DNA of 64,000 nucleotides from Saturnia japonica (taxonomy: Eukaryota > Arthropoda > Insecta > Lepidoptera > Saturniidae): assembly GCA_033032175.1 (NCBI GenBank), contig CM065321.1, positions 15,026,501-15,090,500 on the forward strand, given 5' to 3'. Shown one piece after another: positions 1-28,600 of the stretch. The notes below the pieces were generated by a model that was given only the letters and a program-made list of their open reading frames with translations, was not told where the DNA came from and ran no database searches. The translations under genes and the position numbers were made by a program. Position 1 is the stretch's first letter; each line of letters begins with the position of its first letter.

Positions 1-516
1 ACTCGTCAAGTAGCGAATAAGAAACTAACTACCCTCTCAGCAAATAATTGCTACGGAAGTCGGACGACTGCTTACTTAATTCCTCGACTAATAAATTCTT
101 TGCCTACCTCCGTTCGCAATATTATAACTACTCAAAATAAGAAATATGTGTTGAAGGAACATTTTTTATCAGAATTGTGAATTCTTGGTTCTGATAGATG
201 GTGATCTATGTGCTTGTACAAAAATTAAATCACCACCATTTAAATGAACATGACAAAAAGGGACTGATTGTTGAAATGTACTCTTTCTTGGCTTTAAACC
301 TCTACTGAGCCATTTGCTCTAATTATCCTAATTGTCGATAAGCCCTATAATCTTGTACCCTTCATATGCGTATTTGTACTTGCAATTATTAATAAATAAA
401 AATGAATGGTTATTAAAAATTAATACACCTAGTATTGAATATAACTATCATATTCTCCAATCCTTGACTATCTTCTAAATTAGCTATTTATTAAATACAT
501 ACATTTTTATTTAAAG
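1..516. other. AT-rich sequence, probable intron of gene A
   Basis: I see no gene. Gene A's signal-peptide exon was sought here and not found, so this is probably intron left of the micro-exon. Confidence 0.5.
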
Positions 517-16246
<15,730 letters not shown>

Positions 16247-16249
16247 TAA

Positions 16250-19230
16250 CTTCTGTAAAATTTTATAAACTTCTGTCAGATTAAATTTGATTTTAATAAC
16301 ATTTTTTATTCATTGAGAAAGAGTTCAAAATCAAAATCATCTTTATTCAATTTAGGCCCCAAGAAGGCACTTATGAACGTCAAAACACTAATGCCGGTTC
16401 GGAAAACGTCCCAGACATCGAGAAGAACCGGTAAGAATCTCGATCAGGTTTATCTTTTTTTTTGTCAACTGTACAAATGTTGATATAACAGGTACAATTA
16501 TAATAAATTAATGAATGCACAGAGAGGCAGTCACTTCCTGAAATCACTATCATTCACATAATGATCCACCCTATAATACCCTTTTGACAGTAAAACTTGC
16601 TTGATATGGTCCTTGAACTTGTTGTCCGGTAAATCAGTAATATGCTTCGGGATCTTATTATAAAACCTGACACTATTACCTAAAAAACTTTTATTCGACC
16701 TACTTAGTCTAAAACACGGTACGACTAATTTATCTATTTCTAGTATTAACATAGTGCTGATCTTTGACAAAATCTAACTTGACTAAGTTTTTACGAATAT
16801 ACATTAAATTATCAAGCATGTATTGGGAGGGCAAAGTTAAGTATTCCTGAAATTTGTTCTTTAGTGATTCACGAAGTTTTAGGTTGTAAATGGCACGAAT
16901 TGCCCGTTTTTGTAATATAAATATGGTATCTACCTCAGCTGTTGAACCCCACAGCAAAATACCGTAAGACATTAAGCTATGGAAGTAAGTGAAATAGACC
17001 AATCTAGCAGTGGCAATATCTATTAACTGGCGAATCTTACGTATTGCAAATGCAGCAGAGCTTAATCTTCCCGCCAAGGTTTTAATGTGCGGAGCCCATT
17101 GTAATTTAGAATCAAGCGTAATACCTAAGAAAACAGTACTATCAACTTAGGTTACTAAATTCCCTTCTATCTTGATACTACTATCAACACGCCGGAGATT
17201 GGGCAAAGCAAATCTCATACAATTGGTTTTGTTTGCATTTAGCAGTAAATTATTTAAAGCAAACCATTCAGAGATTGTAACTAAAATATTGTTTAATTGC
17301 CAAAGCTCCGAATCTATTCTTTTCACTTTGAATAAAAGTGAACTGCAAAAATAACCATGCCAGCACTGTTTTCAATCACGCGCGGTAGATCGTTTATATA
17401 AACCAGAAACAAAAATGGTGCCAAAATCGATCCCTGAGGGACGCCGATTTTTGCCAATGATCCAGAAGACGTTACCCCATTTACACTTACTTTTAGACAG
17501 CGGTCTTTTAAATAAGAGATTAGAAAGTTGAGAGAAGGGCCACAAACACCATAATGTTTCAGTTTAAGTATCATCGTGGTGTGATCAACGCAGTCGAAGG
17601 CTTTTGAGAGATCGCAGAATACACCTATTGCATCCTGCGACACTTTCCATGCCACAAATATATGACTTATTAGTGTTGCACCAGCGTCGGTGGTGGATTT
17701 CGATTTCGTGAATCTGAACTGTCGACTATCTAATATATTGTGTTTATTAAAATACTCTACTAACTGCGTAAGCATAATTTTCTTGAAAATCTTACTAATC
17801 GAAGGAAGTACAGAAATTTGTCTATAATTACCAAAGATTACTTCTACAACCTGATTTAAACAATAGAACTACTTTACTAATTTTCATCATATTAGGGAAA
17901 GTTCCTGTTTCTTTGCATTGATTAAATATGTGAACCAGATATGGTGAAATATTGATAATTAAGGCTTGAACTACTACTACTGACATTCCCCAAATGTCTT
18001 CAGTATTTTTTAATTTAATTGTTTAAAATTTCTTATTATTTCACCTGCACTAATGGATGTAAAATTAAATGTAGAATTTAAAGGTGCAATCAACTTTTCC
18101 AAAAGTGATGCGGCGCCATGGGGTGACGATATTATATTTTTGGTTACTAGTAAAAGTATATTTGTAATATAATCTTGGAAAACAGTTGCTACCTCTGAAC
18201 TGTTTGAGATATATATTCCCTCGACGTTCAGATTAAGTGAATCATTCTTCCCAATCTTTCCTGTTTCCTTATACATTATTTGCCAAACAGTTTTGGTCTT
18301 ATTGCTAGATTTAAGAACTTTATTTCTTAAGAATGTCGCTTTTGCAGCAGCACAAGCACGTTTAAATTTTTTTGAATAATGTCAACATAAGCATGAAACG
18401 AATCACTAGTTGTCAATAATTTTCTATAATATAAGTCATATAATCGGTCTCTACTTTTTATAATACCTTTGGTTGATCATTCACTAAAAGCCTTTCTTTT
18501 ACCAACATTAATAACCTTTATTGGACAACCTTTAAATTCAGTGCTTACGATATTAAACAAGCTGCCATAGTTGATATTACGATTTGTATTACTTAAAACC
18601 TCAGTAGATAATTGCTGTTTAATGCTAATATTTAAACGATCTAATCTAGTTTCTGATATAAATCTAACTGTACTCTTACAATCACCGCTAGGTCTCCCAT
18701 AGTTTATTTCAAAAACTAGGCCTTTATGGTCAGACCGTATCCCAGTAATAATACTGTTACTAATGACTTTAAAGTTGCTAAAAATATTGTCTATACAAGA
18801 CGAAGTATGGGACGTAGTTCTGGTTGGCTCATTAAAAAGCGGATCTAAGTTCAATGATTTAAATAGCGACGTGGATGTAGTAAAAGTGTGGTACATCAAA
18901 CAACATCTTATCAGATTTAAGCCAAGTTTCTGTAAAGCATAATATATCTAGTCTCTCTCTCTATTTAATAATAATTCTATATATAATATTTTAGATTAGA
19001 TTTTGCAACGACTTCATACGATAAGTCAAAAGTTGATTTCTGTATCCAATTTTAAAAAAGCCCACGTATCCACTGACCATGTGTCATTTGTAAATGGTTC
19101 ATGAATTTCTCATAAAACGTTGAACAGGAAACAATAAAACTAACCTTCAGCCCTCGTAACTGGATATCTGAAGACGTGGAATTAAGGATTATTTGTGACA
19201 CCGTTTTGTAATAAAAAAAATTCATGTTTC
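16250..19230 (+). repeat. Duplicated 3' flank of gene A (interrupted)
   Basis: 16250-16320 and 18960-19230 align in order to 33455-33770, for example AAATTTTATAAAC, GATTTTGCAACGACTTCATA and TCGTAACTGGATATCTGAAG. The CR1 element fills the gap. This marks the duplicated segment beyond the coding exons. Confidence 0.75.
16325..18955 (-). mobile_element. CR1-like LINE, 2.6 kb, decayed
   Basis: Right to left: end of the endonuclease domain (SCIDNIFSNFKV, SDHKGLVFEINYG), a linker, fingers (SRQFRFTKSKSTTDAG), palm motif A (GVFCDLSKAFDCVDH), IGVPQGSILAPFLF, then ATARLVYFTYFHSLMSYG and KIPKHITDLPDNKFKDH, and a 3' UTR ending in (TCAAAA) units at about 16328. Frames break at several places and the FADDT motif is damaged (IFAVH). 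It is inserted 80 bp after the gene A stop, splitting a flank that gene B's side keeps nearly intact. Confidence 0.88.
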
Positions 19231-19484
19231 CCATTATTTTAATAAACTGAAAAATCGAAATCACCTCTATAATGCATAAGAGACTGCCAAAACACATCCT
19301 TATTAGCCACTAGCAGTGCACCGCGGTTTCACCCGCATATAATTTAGAAGAAATCACAGATTGATGATTTGTAATACTTCAGTATAGACAATATTTTTAT
19401 CGGGCGGCCAGATGATCACATAGCGGCTTCGTACGGCTCGTTCGCGCCACTACTGCTATAGACATATACCCGAGCAGAGTGTTG

Positions 19485-20391
19485 AATTATTTTAATTTTG
19501 CATTATCTCTCAAATAACATGCTGTAAAAAACGAAGTTTATCTCCATTAATTTGTCTTTATGATGACGTAACTGTTTTTCGTAAGGATTAATAAGCCATG
19601 CTTAAAAATAATGCTCATAAATTAATTTTTAATCTTCAACAAAAAAAAAATGCAAATTATGTTATTGTGGCTTATGTATAAGAGATAGATATATGCTATC
19701 GTTGACTTTTTTTTATATATACTAATGACTAATATTTTTGTGCAACATTATACTAACCTATCATAAACCATTAAGCCAGCGGACGCGGATAAACAGTTCG
19801 CGAGGTCTTCGACTTCCGACTTACGTAACAAAAATCAATATTAAAGGCTAGCTGTAAATTGTAGCCCAATGTTATTTAACCTTTACTATGCCTCGTGAGT
19901 CTGGCTATCATATAAAAAAAGAATTTTTCGTATCCGATTGTTAGTTCCAAAGATTAGCGTGATTAAACAAACATAAAGACTTTTCCGTTTTATTATATTA
20001 GTATAGATTAAGTTCATGATTAATGATTTTTATTACGCAAGTTGGACGTCGAGGCCCTCCCGAACTGCTTTAACCGCGTGCGCTGGCGTAATCGTTAATG
20101 ATACGGAAATATATTGTTGTACAATAATTTTGGCCCTTCGTATATCTAAAAAAAAATCAACAATAGCATATGCCTATCTCTTATACATAAGTCACAATAA
20201 AGTATTTTTTGACAAAGATTTGTTGAAAATTCAAAAGTGATTTATAAGCATTATTTTTAGACATGGCATATTAATCCTTACAAACAAAAGTTACTTCTTC
20301 ATAAAGACAATTTTATGAAGTGAAATTTTGCTCTGTAGAGTACGCTATTTGGTCACATAGTTCAGGAGATAATGAAAAATTAAAATAATTT
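19485..20391. repeat. Large imperfect inverted repeat (arms about 250 bp)
   Basis: 19485-19731 aligns with the reverse complement of 20140-20391, including CTTATGTATAAGAGATAG and TAATTATGTCTTTATGA-type blocks, around a 408-bp spacer. It probably represents two inverted copies of the dispersed element also seen at 1360-1690, rather than one foldback transposon; the first copy appears to run from about 19320 to 20008. Confidence 0.65.
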
Positions 20392-21925
20392 GTACTTGCG
20401 GGAAGAACAATTATTATAGATACATGGGTGCGTTGGTGACGCGGTTTTTGCCGGATAAAATTAACACTGGTGAAACCGTCGTGTGGCACAGCTAATATAT
20501 CCAATAAAACCATAAAGCGAAGTCTCACTTCTCTGTTCTTATTTAGAATTATTTGCAAATGCACGTTAACAGTACAGTCCCGTAATACCCTACAAATGCA
20601 ATCCGAATGATGAGTCAACGCGATACACGTGACTAGTATATTACATATTATGTACATATTTAACTTGGCTAATCAATGTTCTACGGTAAATGACCTAGGT
20701 ACTACACTACTGTATTTATCTTTAATACAGTAGTTACCTCATTGCATATGCATTTAATTAATAGACATTTCATTTATTTACAACTTCAACGTTATTGATG
20801 TTGACCTCAAACTGTTTATATATTATTTTCAGTCTATTATAATTGCATTGTATTTTAATACTTCACGACATAGAGTCTATGCGATCGTTTAGTTTTATTT
20901 CAGAATATTTACTGGTTATTTATTTCTAATCTGTTGTAATAGGTACTTGAAATTATAAAGTGTTGTATGTTCTGCATTTTCTGTTTCTCGCCTGATTAGT
21001 TATTAGGCTAACATAAAATATTAAAAAATAAAGTACTGAATTTCACATATCCCCAAATATATAAGCTTCATATTTTTGTATCTTATTATGGTCAAATAAA
21101 GTTTGTTTTAATTAGTATTATTAACCATGAAGAAAATAATAAAAATTAATCTCGGTTAATTGTAATGCATTTCTGGATTTTTAGCGAAAAAGTTAAAATT
21201 TATTGGGATTTGAGTAGTCTTCAGTTTGGCAATTGGGAGTATTAGATTAATGACAGACATATATTATAATATCACCCTATTATGTTGACATATTTGATAG
21301 AAGACCAGCGTTCTGTACCTCGAAAACTAACAAAAAAGTGTATGGAAAAAATTACCATCATCAGTAATTTACCTGTCATTCAAAAGTGAACCTTATTACG
21401 ACTACTTAGGAGTGACATTTGTATGGTCATATACACAAAAAATGCTATTTAAAAAAATTCAATATTTCCGCAGTGAAAATTTATATTTAGCCTAAATAAA
21501 GAGTGATTTAATTGTAAAAAATTTAGAATCTTAACTCGAGAGTAGCGATTCTAAAATTGAAACAAAATTTTTGTTTCTATTGTTTCTTTGTATATTTTTT
21601 GGGACCTTGTATCGTAGGAAATAATGTATCATAATTTAATTTGTTTTGTTTGTTTATTTATTTTGTCTACTGTTATAACTATATTCCTTTAATATGAATT
21701 TTATGTGAAATTAACGGGGAGAAATAAAAAAACTTACCATGATGCTAAATAATTTATTCAAGCCCAAATAATTTCGACGATGTTGTATTCTTTTAAGCTT
21801 ACTGGTGTAATATAATATAGTATTGTCTTCCAAATTCTTTTACTATTTTTTGCTTTATACGATGAAAATTAGAAACTGAACAGTTAGTATATTGTATTAC
21901 AATATTAGCAAAATATTTATCAAAC
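20392..21925. other. AT-rich spacer
   Basis: No gene is found. I looked on the minus strand for the missing GDSGGP exon of the pseudogene and did not find it. A short hairpin, ACTACTGTATTT/AATACAGTAGT, lies at 20707-20733. Confidence 0.5.
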
Positions 21926-22559
21926 CTGACAAGCATCAACACCTCCAGCCAATTTCCCAGCCAACAACTGATTTCACTGTATTCCACACCAGTACCTGTT
22001 ACAAAAAGGCTGCAGCAAATTATCGCATACCTCCTCATCCAAAACATGAATCACAGCGGCTTGCAGTTCCGGGGAAATTTCTAAACTTCCTAAGGATATA
22101 AGAAAATAATAATCTTTATTGTTAAGAAAATAGTAATCTAATCATTAATATAATTAATTTATTGCAGTTCCTAGTGCATTACAAGTCTACATTTCTTTTT
22201 TCGTAAATATTAGCTTTTCTCCATCACTCGAGCCTATATTTAATTTCAAAATGTTACTGTTCGAAGCTATGGCTTCTTTGTGGAATATGAATTTTCTTAC
22301 TTTAGCAGAAGTCTACCGTCATCGTAAGTCATTTGAGTTTTGACTTCCGCAAGGAGCTGTGACTCGAAAACCCGATTTGTACCGACTGATCAGTACAGTG
22401 CAATTCAAAGACAATGAAACCGTCGACAGACCAGTACTCTAGCTCCAAGCCTTTCAGTACCTCAATATACTTTGGCTGACCCTATAACCCGACAAACTAA
22501 GAGAGAGTCACTCTCAGGGATTTATCACTGTCCATAGTGGTCCTGATCTAGTCGTGTAC

Positions 22560-22860
22560 AAATATTTACCCTACCACCACGCTTGTTTGTTGATATACTC
22601 CGACTAATCCTGGGTAGTGACACAACTAAGCGTGCCAATTTGGGTGGGTGCTACACCTGGTCTATGGTGTTCACGATACATTCGTATATAATTGTAGTGC
22701 CCTACCTTCCAACTTTTATTGAAGGATATGATTGTAATTAAATTTCCTACAGCAAGGGCGCTTTCCAATGCTCGCCTGGCTGATTACCACCCTCAAGTTG
22801 AAAATTTGTCAGCAAGCAAATGTGTGTTCCGGCCTAGGCTTATCATTTCCTTAATAAGTG
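22560..22860. repeat. Dispersed repeat G copy inside the pseudogene intron
   Basis: It includes CACCTGGTCTATGGTGTTCA and CTGATTACCACCCTCAAGTT. Related pieces occur at 36990-37140, 45350-45490, 61420-61500 and 61840-61930. Confidence 0.5.
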
Positions 22861-23244
22861 AGATTATAGCCATACACTAAAATTTATACAGAATTAAACA
22901 AACAGACTTTTCAATCTTGAGAATACATGCTGATAAGGTTATCCTACCATGATTGGTGTTAGCTAATTGGTTGGTACGAAAACATATGTATGTGCAAGGT
23001 ATGTACCTTGTTTCAAAACTCCCCAACCGGTGAGCGTGGCAATGGATCCTAGCTTACTAATGTCTCGATGACCCCATAGGCATGCCGGTTGGACGAACTC
23101 ATTGAATCCCACTTCACGTTCCAGTTCCATGAGCGCTATATCATAGTATTGCTTGGTGTGTAATTTGGATGCGGTATTATTTTCGATATGTTTAAATCAT
23201 AGATCCCCAACTTTGAATATTCAGACTAAAATTATTTATATTAC

Positions 23245-23450
23245 TGACTTCAAGAAAAGAAGACTGTTATCAATTCGAATGCATTTTTTATGGTTGTACA
23301 GTCATAACTTCTTTGTTTATGAACCTATTTGGATGACTATTATTTATGATGGAAAGGGATGGTCCTTAAGGATGGTCCCATTATAATTTCATTGGCATTG
23401 AACCTTCAACTTCGAAGACACACCAGGGAACTTCTATCAAAGTAAAATTT
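23245..23450 (+). repeat. Dispersed repeat family B
   Basis: It begins CTGACTTCAAGAAAAGAAGA and includes ACAGTCATAACTTCTTTG and TTTCATTGGCATTGAACC. It sits in the intron between the His and Asp exons of the pseudogene. Confidence 0.65.
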
Positions 23451-23701
23451 TTTACAAAGCGCATTGGAGGAGCGAAGACGATATAGCAATGTTATATACT
23501 CGTAATAGCAGACTAACTCACAGGCCTTTTGATATTCTTATGACTGAGCCTGACTATCTTCGGAACAGGATCAGCGAGCGAAGTATCAACTTCCGATGCC
23601 CTGGTACAATGCCCCGCCGTCAGAACAAACTTTGAACTGATAAGAGAACTGCCGCATTTGAACTCCCAATTACCAATTGTAGCTTTACAACTTATAACCT
23701 C

Positions 23702-25636
23702 CTGGTATAGGGAAAAAAATTGTCTATAATGTTTTTATTTATACACACATAAATGTTAAGGAAAGATTTCATAACTTCTTTTTCGACTTTTAAACATAAA
23801 TTAAAAGAGGTCTCAGTAACAATTAAACGTTGTATCACTGCATCATAAGTTCAAAACATAATAAAGCACCGACAATTCATTTTGTTCCACTTACGTTACT
23901 GCTGCTTCTGTCAAATAAATTAGCGTTTTCTCGCATATCTGATTATGGTACTTACTTATCTGATGCTACCTACACCTCTACGACAGTAATATATAAATAT
24001 TATAGTGAAAAAATGGTGATAGCAATGTTTAATTTTTTTTATTTTATTTTACCTTTTAGGTAAATACAAAAACATTTGTTGTTTTTTTTAAACGAAATCT
24101 GATCTTATGAGAACTTACGAACAACCTAATAAATAACAAATTGACAAAAAAAAATCATAATACACGAAAGTTCAGTTTAAAAGAAACTATTTTTTACCAG
24201 TCAGGCTTACAAATTCTAAAGATATCGTTTTTAATTATGAATTCAACGTGTAAGTAATATAGTTAATACAAATAATTAGTTATTGTAATTTAATAAAAAA
24301 GCATCTCAAATTTATATGTTAGTTAATATATCACCTGGATTTGACTCAATATAACTGCTGGGAAAAGAAAACTCCGACGTGCTCACGCGATTTTAAAAGC
24401 CGAAAAGTCTATATAACTATCTATTTAACCGACTGTGAAAAAGGAGGGTTATGTTTTTCGAGCGTATGTAGGTATGTATGTATTATAAATATGACTATTT
24501 CTTTGGCACGTACTGTAGACTAAACGGCTTGACTGATTACAGCATACGAGGTATCGTTAGATTCTTCTACATGTGGGAGTAATATAGGCTATATAATATT
24601 TAAGTAATACGTCTGCGAATCATATAAAAAGCAAAAAAGGATATTTTTACTCGTGTTTCTGTTGCAGTCGGGATTTCTGTTCCTTTTTTATTTACTATTA
24701 CTTTGTGGCATTCAATTATTTATTTAGCTTGTTATCACTAACAATATCAATATTATTAGATTATTACGAATTTAAAAAAATTCATGTGCACGTTCAAACA
24801 CTGGTTGTATACGGGGTTTTAAGTTTTCGACGAGCACAAATTTGTAATATTTTTGAAAATTATAAGTTATGTTTCTTTTTTTTTTGCAGTGCGCACGTAT
24901 TGTAACCAAAAGTCCATGAAATTAAAATCATTAGCTGTTTACTAAACCTCTTGTTTTACTGTGGTGAAGGAAATCACACTCGATTTCAGAAGTATAACTT
25001 ATATAAGTAAGTAAGTAGTACACGTATCTACTTAGGTTTTTTTTTCTTTATCTTTTTGTATGCTCATGCCTATTGGATTTTACTTCGATTTTATATTATA
25101 AATTGACATCACAGTCTGTATCTCTTCTCGTCCGCGTTATGTTAGCGCCATGGAAAAAAGAGTTAAGAAGAACAATCTCTATACATAAAAAAGTGTCCGT
25201 CGGAAAGCGTCAATTTAGGGTGGCGCTGCGGTAGCAAATGCGTAAATTTTTTAGATAGTGCCAATTTTTTTGTTTCTTCTTTTAATGTCCGCGCTCACTT
25301 GTAAAAATTTAACTCGACAGACTTTTAACATTATTTTTCAAATGTTTTAATTAAAACTATAAAATCTCAAAAAAATATAATCCTCTCTTGATAATCTAGC
25401 GCCATATCGTTGGGTTTTTCAATGATAATTTGCTACTTACGGACACTTGTCGACTTGTCCTCCCGTATAAGAAGGTTTCCTTACCTCCTATTATCCATGG
25501 TAGCGCTTTTTGTTTGAAACGCGCAGCCCGCGCCTTCTCGTCGCAGCAAAACATAACTCCGAAACCGGTATTCATGATTTCAACGAATAATAACAGTATA
25601 CTAAAATCCGTGTGTTGTGTGCGTGTGTTGTGTGTG
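23702..25636. other. AT-rich spacer between the pseudogene and gene B
   Basis: It contains a repeat-like block (24440-24600, with CTACATGTGGGAGTAATATAGG) and, at 25130-25470, a GC-richer stretch with TAGCGCCAT boxes. Gene B's promoter must lie at its right end, but no core promoter motif is convincing. Confidence 0.45.
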
Positions 25637-25676
25637 ATGAAGAATTTACTAGTTTTCATCGTCATTATTTATATAG
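25637..25676 (+). CDS. Gene B exon 1: start and signal-peptide core
   Basis: ATG plus 12 codons of mostly hydrophobic residues, phase 1 donor ATAG|GTAGGT. A nearly perfect doubled GTGTGTTGTGTGC block sits directly upstream of the ATG. This is a good signal-peptide start, but no transcript evidence is available. Confidence 0.6.
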
Positions 25677-28600
25677 GTAGGTACTTTTTATTGTTGTGGT
25701 TTTTTTAACTTTTTAACCGTCTTCCAAAAAAGACGGAGGTTACTGAACTCAAATGTATATCTTTCATTTATTTTACAAATACAAGGAAAACTTACAGTAA
25801 AAATAGTCAGATAACATAAAGGTAACAACATTAGAGATCATTTCAAGGTTCCACACATGGAAGACAATAAAACAAGAAGATATGTTAAATAGGTTGAAAG
25901 TTAAAAGAGAACTAATAGAGGAATACTTAAAAAACGGAGATATTAGTTTATATTTAACTAAGGTAAGTACTTGCTGCATAAACATATATAATTTATGTAG
26001 CTAGTAGGAGATAGGATATGCTCCGACCTTCACAGGTCACTCGTGAATATACTGTGAATTAGTGTAAAATGTATTTTTTCAAAATTTCGAAGATCTTTGA
26101 ACCATCACTAAAGTTTATCGAAAATATTAAAAATATTTTAAAAATTTCTTTCATAATTCATTATGTTTTGTTATAGTCTTTACGTTGGAAGACACTCTTC
26201 ATTAAGTTTGCGTTGTTATTTAAAGATTCAATAATTATTTATGTTGTAATAAAACAAAATCATCAACCCTTGTTGGTTCACTTGGTCTGTCCAAAGCCAG
26301 TTGGAGCTCTCTATCATCGATTTCATGTTATTAACTGGATAGTTATTAAAACCTGCTCTTGTGAAATTGCCGCTACATCTGTACTGTGGGATTCAATTCT
26401 ACGTTTGTCGATACGTACTCTGTTTTGTCTATACCAACGGTTCTTTAGTTAACGTGACCATCTATTTTAGCTTATTTTACTACTTTAGTTTTCTGATCCG
26501 TAGCAGTAAACTTTAGAACAGATTTTAGTAATAGAACCAGTCCAGTGTTCGATAGATAAAACCTTACAAGTTTCACAGATATGTTGATAATATTAATCCT
26601 TGCTTTTTCACAATTCGTAGAACTCGATCTAAGTATGTATAACAAAAAAAAAACTAATTCATCTTCAACAATCATCTTAGCTGACATCCAGCGGTTTTCC
26701 CGAATCTTTCGCCAGATCATCGGTCCACCTTATAGCGGGTCAGCTCACGCTGCAACTTTCAGAATGTGGCTGCCACTCCAGAACTCTTCGGCCTCATCGG
26801 CTATCCATTCTACGAGAAATTCCGTCCACTGTCACTTAAGTTTAGTTATTCTTAGGGCTGAAATATCAGTTACTTTGGTTCTTAAGTGGATCTCTTCATT
26901 TTTGATTTTATCTCGCAAAGAAATTCTAAGCATAGTCCTTTCCATTTCTTTTTGTGTGACCCTAGGACCTTAGGACCTTAGGAGGCCCATAGTTTGCACC
27001 CATGTTTTAGTGTAATAGATCATCACTGGCAACACACACCAGTCAAAGGCTTTCGTGTAAAGATACTGCAGATTACTAAATATATGATTACATTACAGCA
27101 TCATCGAACACAGCTACAGCACAAAGTGAAATCAAATATGAGAACACTCTCGAACAAACTAGAACCTCGGTATGATTAAACCTTCTGGATATCATACAAA
27201 TAAATTTATTTATGTTACTAATAATATCAGTAATGATATATATGTAATCTTTCAGATTGACGATCGTTGGATCTGGGGGGTAGCTCTACCTATTACTTAT
27301 AAAGTAAGTTTTCTTTATTAATCGACTTCAACAAGAGACGGGAGGTTATTCAATTCGAATGTATTTTTGATGGAGGTTCAGCCATAACTTCTTTACTTAA
27401 GAACCTATTTGAATGATCTTTTTTGTCTGAAAAGAGATACCTCATTGGTATTGTCTTCAAAATCATTCAAGTTGCAAAATTTGTCTTGTTATCTTTTATA
27501 CTCGTATTATACATATAAGGAATCTATCTATTAACTTTCATATGTATTCTACTAAATAAAAAAAAATATATTTATGTCGTTTACTATTGTAACACTTGAG
27601 TTCAGAATAGCTCCGCAACAACACTGCGTTCGCTGATTGATCCTTTTAGAGATTTAGCGGTGGTGCTACGTCGGTTCTATCATAAATTGTACCACTCTTT
27701 AAGAATATTCATTATATACCAACCGTGCCCGCAGCTGCGCTCTCGTGGTCCACAGAACGCCATCGTTCGGGTACACGTGCGAATCGTACTATCTCCGCTT
27801 CCGGTTATTTTAAAGATAGTATTGTTATAAACCTTAATTCTTTTTCACGTACTTTTTATCCTGGTAACAGTCATAGCTTAATCAGTGTTATCCTACAAAT
27901 ATACTAAATGTGAAAGTTTGTATTTTTGTTACTGAATCACGCAAAAACGGCTGAACAAATTTAAACTAACTTTAGTACACAGATAGTCTATAACCTGAAA
28001 TAACACATAGAGATTTTTTTATCCTGGTAAAATCATAACTTAACAACTGTTATCGTAAAAATATAATACCCATCTATGATTTTTTTGCTTTGTCGTGTGC
28101 TGAAATCAACTGGTGCATATGCAGTAATATAGTGGGGTGGTAAGGATCGCGTCCACCATGAACATAGTGACAAACCCATCTATGATTTTCGTTCTGTTTG
28201 TCGTGTTCCGGGATCAGTCTTTGTATATCCTATAATAAGCAGACGAATTCGCGGGTACCAGCTAGTTAACAATAAAATTCAACATAGTAATATACCTCTG
28301 CCTAACTCTTCGGGGAATACAGGCATCATGGTACGTTATGTTATGTTATTTATTTATCCATCTATCAAAAACTTTGATTTTTTGTCATTACAAACAGACA
28401 CCTCAATTTTATTAAATGTATAGATAACATGTACTTCTTGATACAGACGACACAACAAAGTATGGATACGACTACACTGCAGGCGAGGCTTCAATTAACG
28501 ACAGCTGCTCCAGTGACTACAACTAAGCTAGAGAATGAGAATTGCGAGCTGTATAACCCGCCTATGCCCGACTTTAGTTTCCCAAATCGGCGGATCAGTG

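Larger units (their letters stand above)
21926..23701 (-). pseudogene. Serine protease pseudogene (third copy, three exons left)
   Basis: Three exons read right to left: 23701-23522 (180 bp; FKCGSSLISSKFVLTAGHC, His kept), 23225-23007 (219 bp; DIALMELE, QPACLW, TGWGVLKQ) and 22089-21926 (164 bp; ELQAAVIHVLDEEVCDN, FCNRYWCGIQ-stop-NQ, ending VDACQ). Splice sites still look sound (GTGAGT, GTACAT and GTTTGA donors; CAG/TAG acceptors). Damage: a net 4-nt deletion just before DIAL shifts the frame, an in-frame TGA follows WCGIQ, and the usual QICAG cysteine is Leu. I found no GDSGGP exon further left and no pro-region exons to the right. The matching exon lengths show it was a true paralog of genes A and B, now dead. 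Confidence 0.85.

Noticed and set aside
19052..19297. 81-codon minus-strand ORF as a complete gene
   Set aside because: Only its central block is conserved in the second flank and the start is not. Kept as a finding about the conserved block, not as a gene.
24560..24600. CTACATGTGGGAGTAATATAGG as a remnant of the FPHM exon of the pseudogene
   Set aside because: The surrounding frame does not match and the sequence looks like a dispersed lepidopteran repeat.
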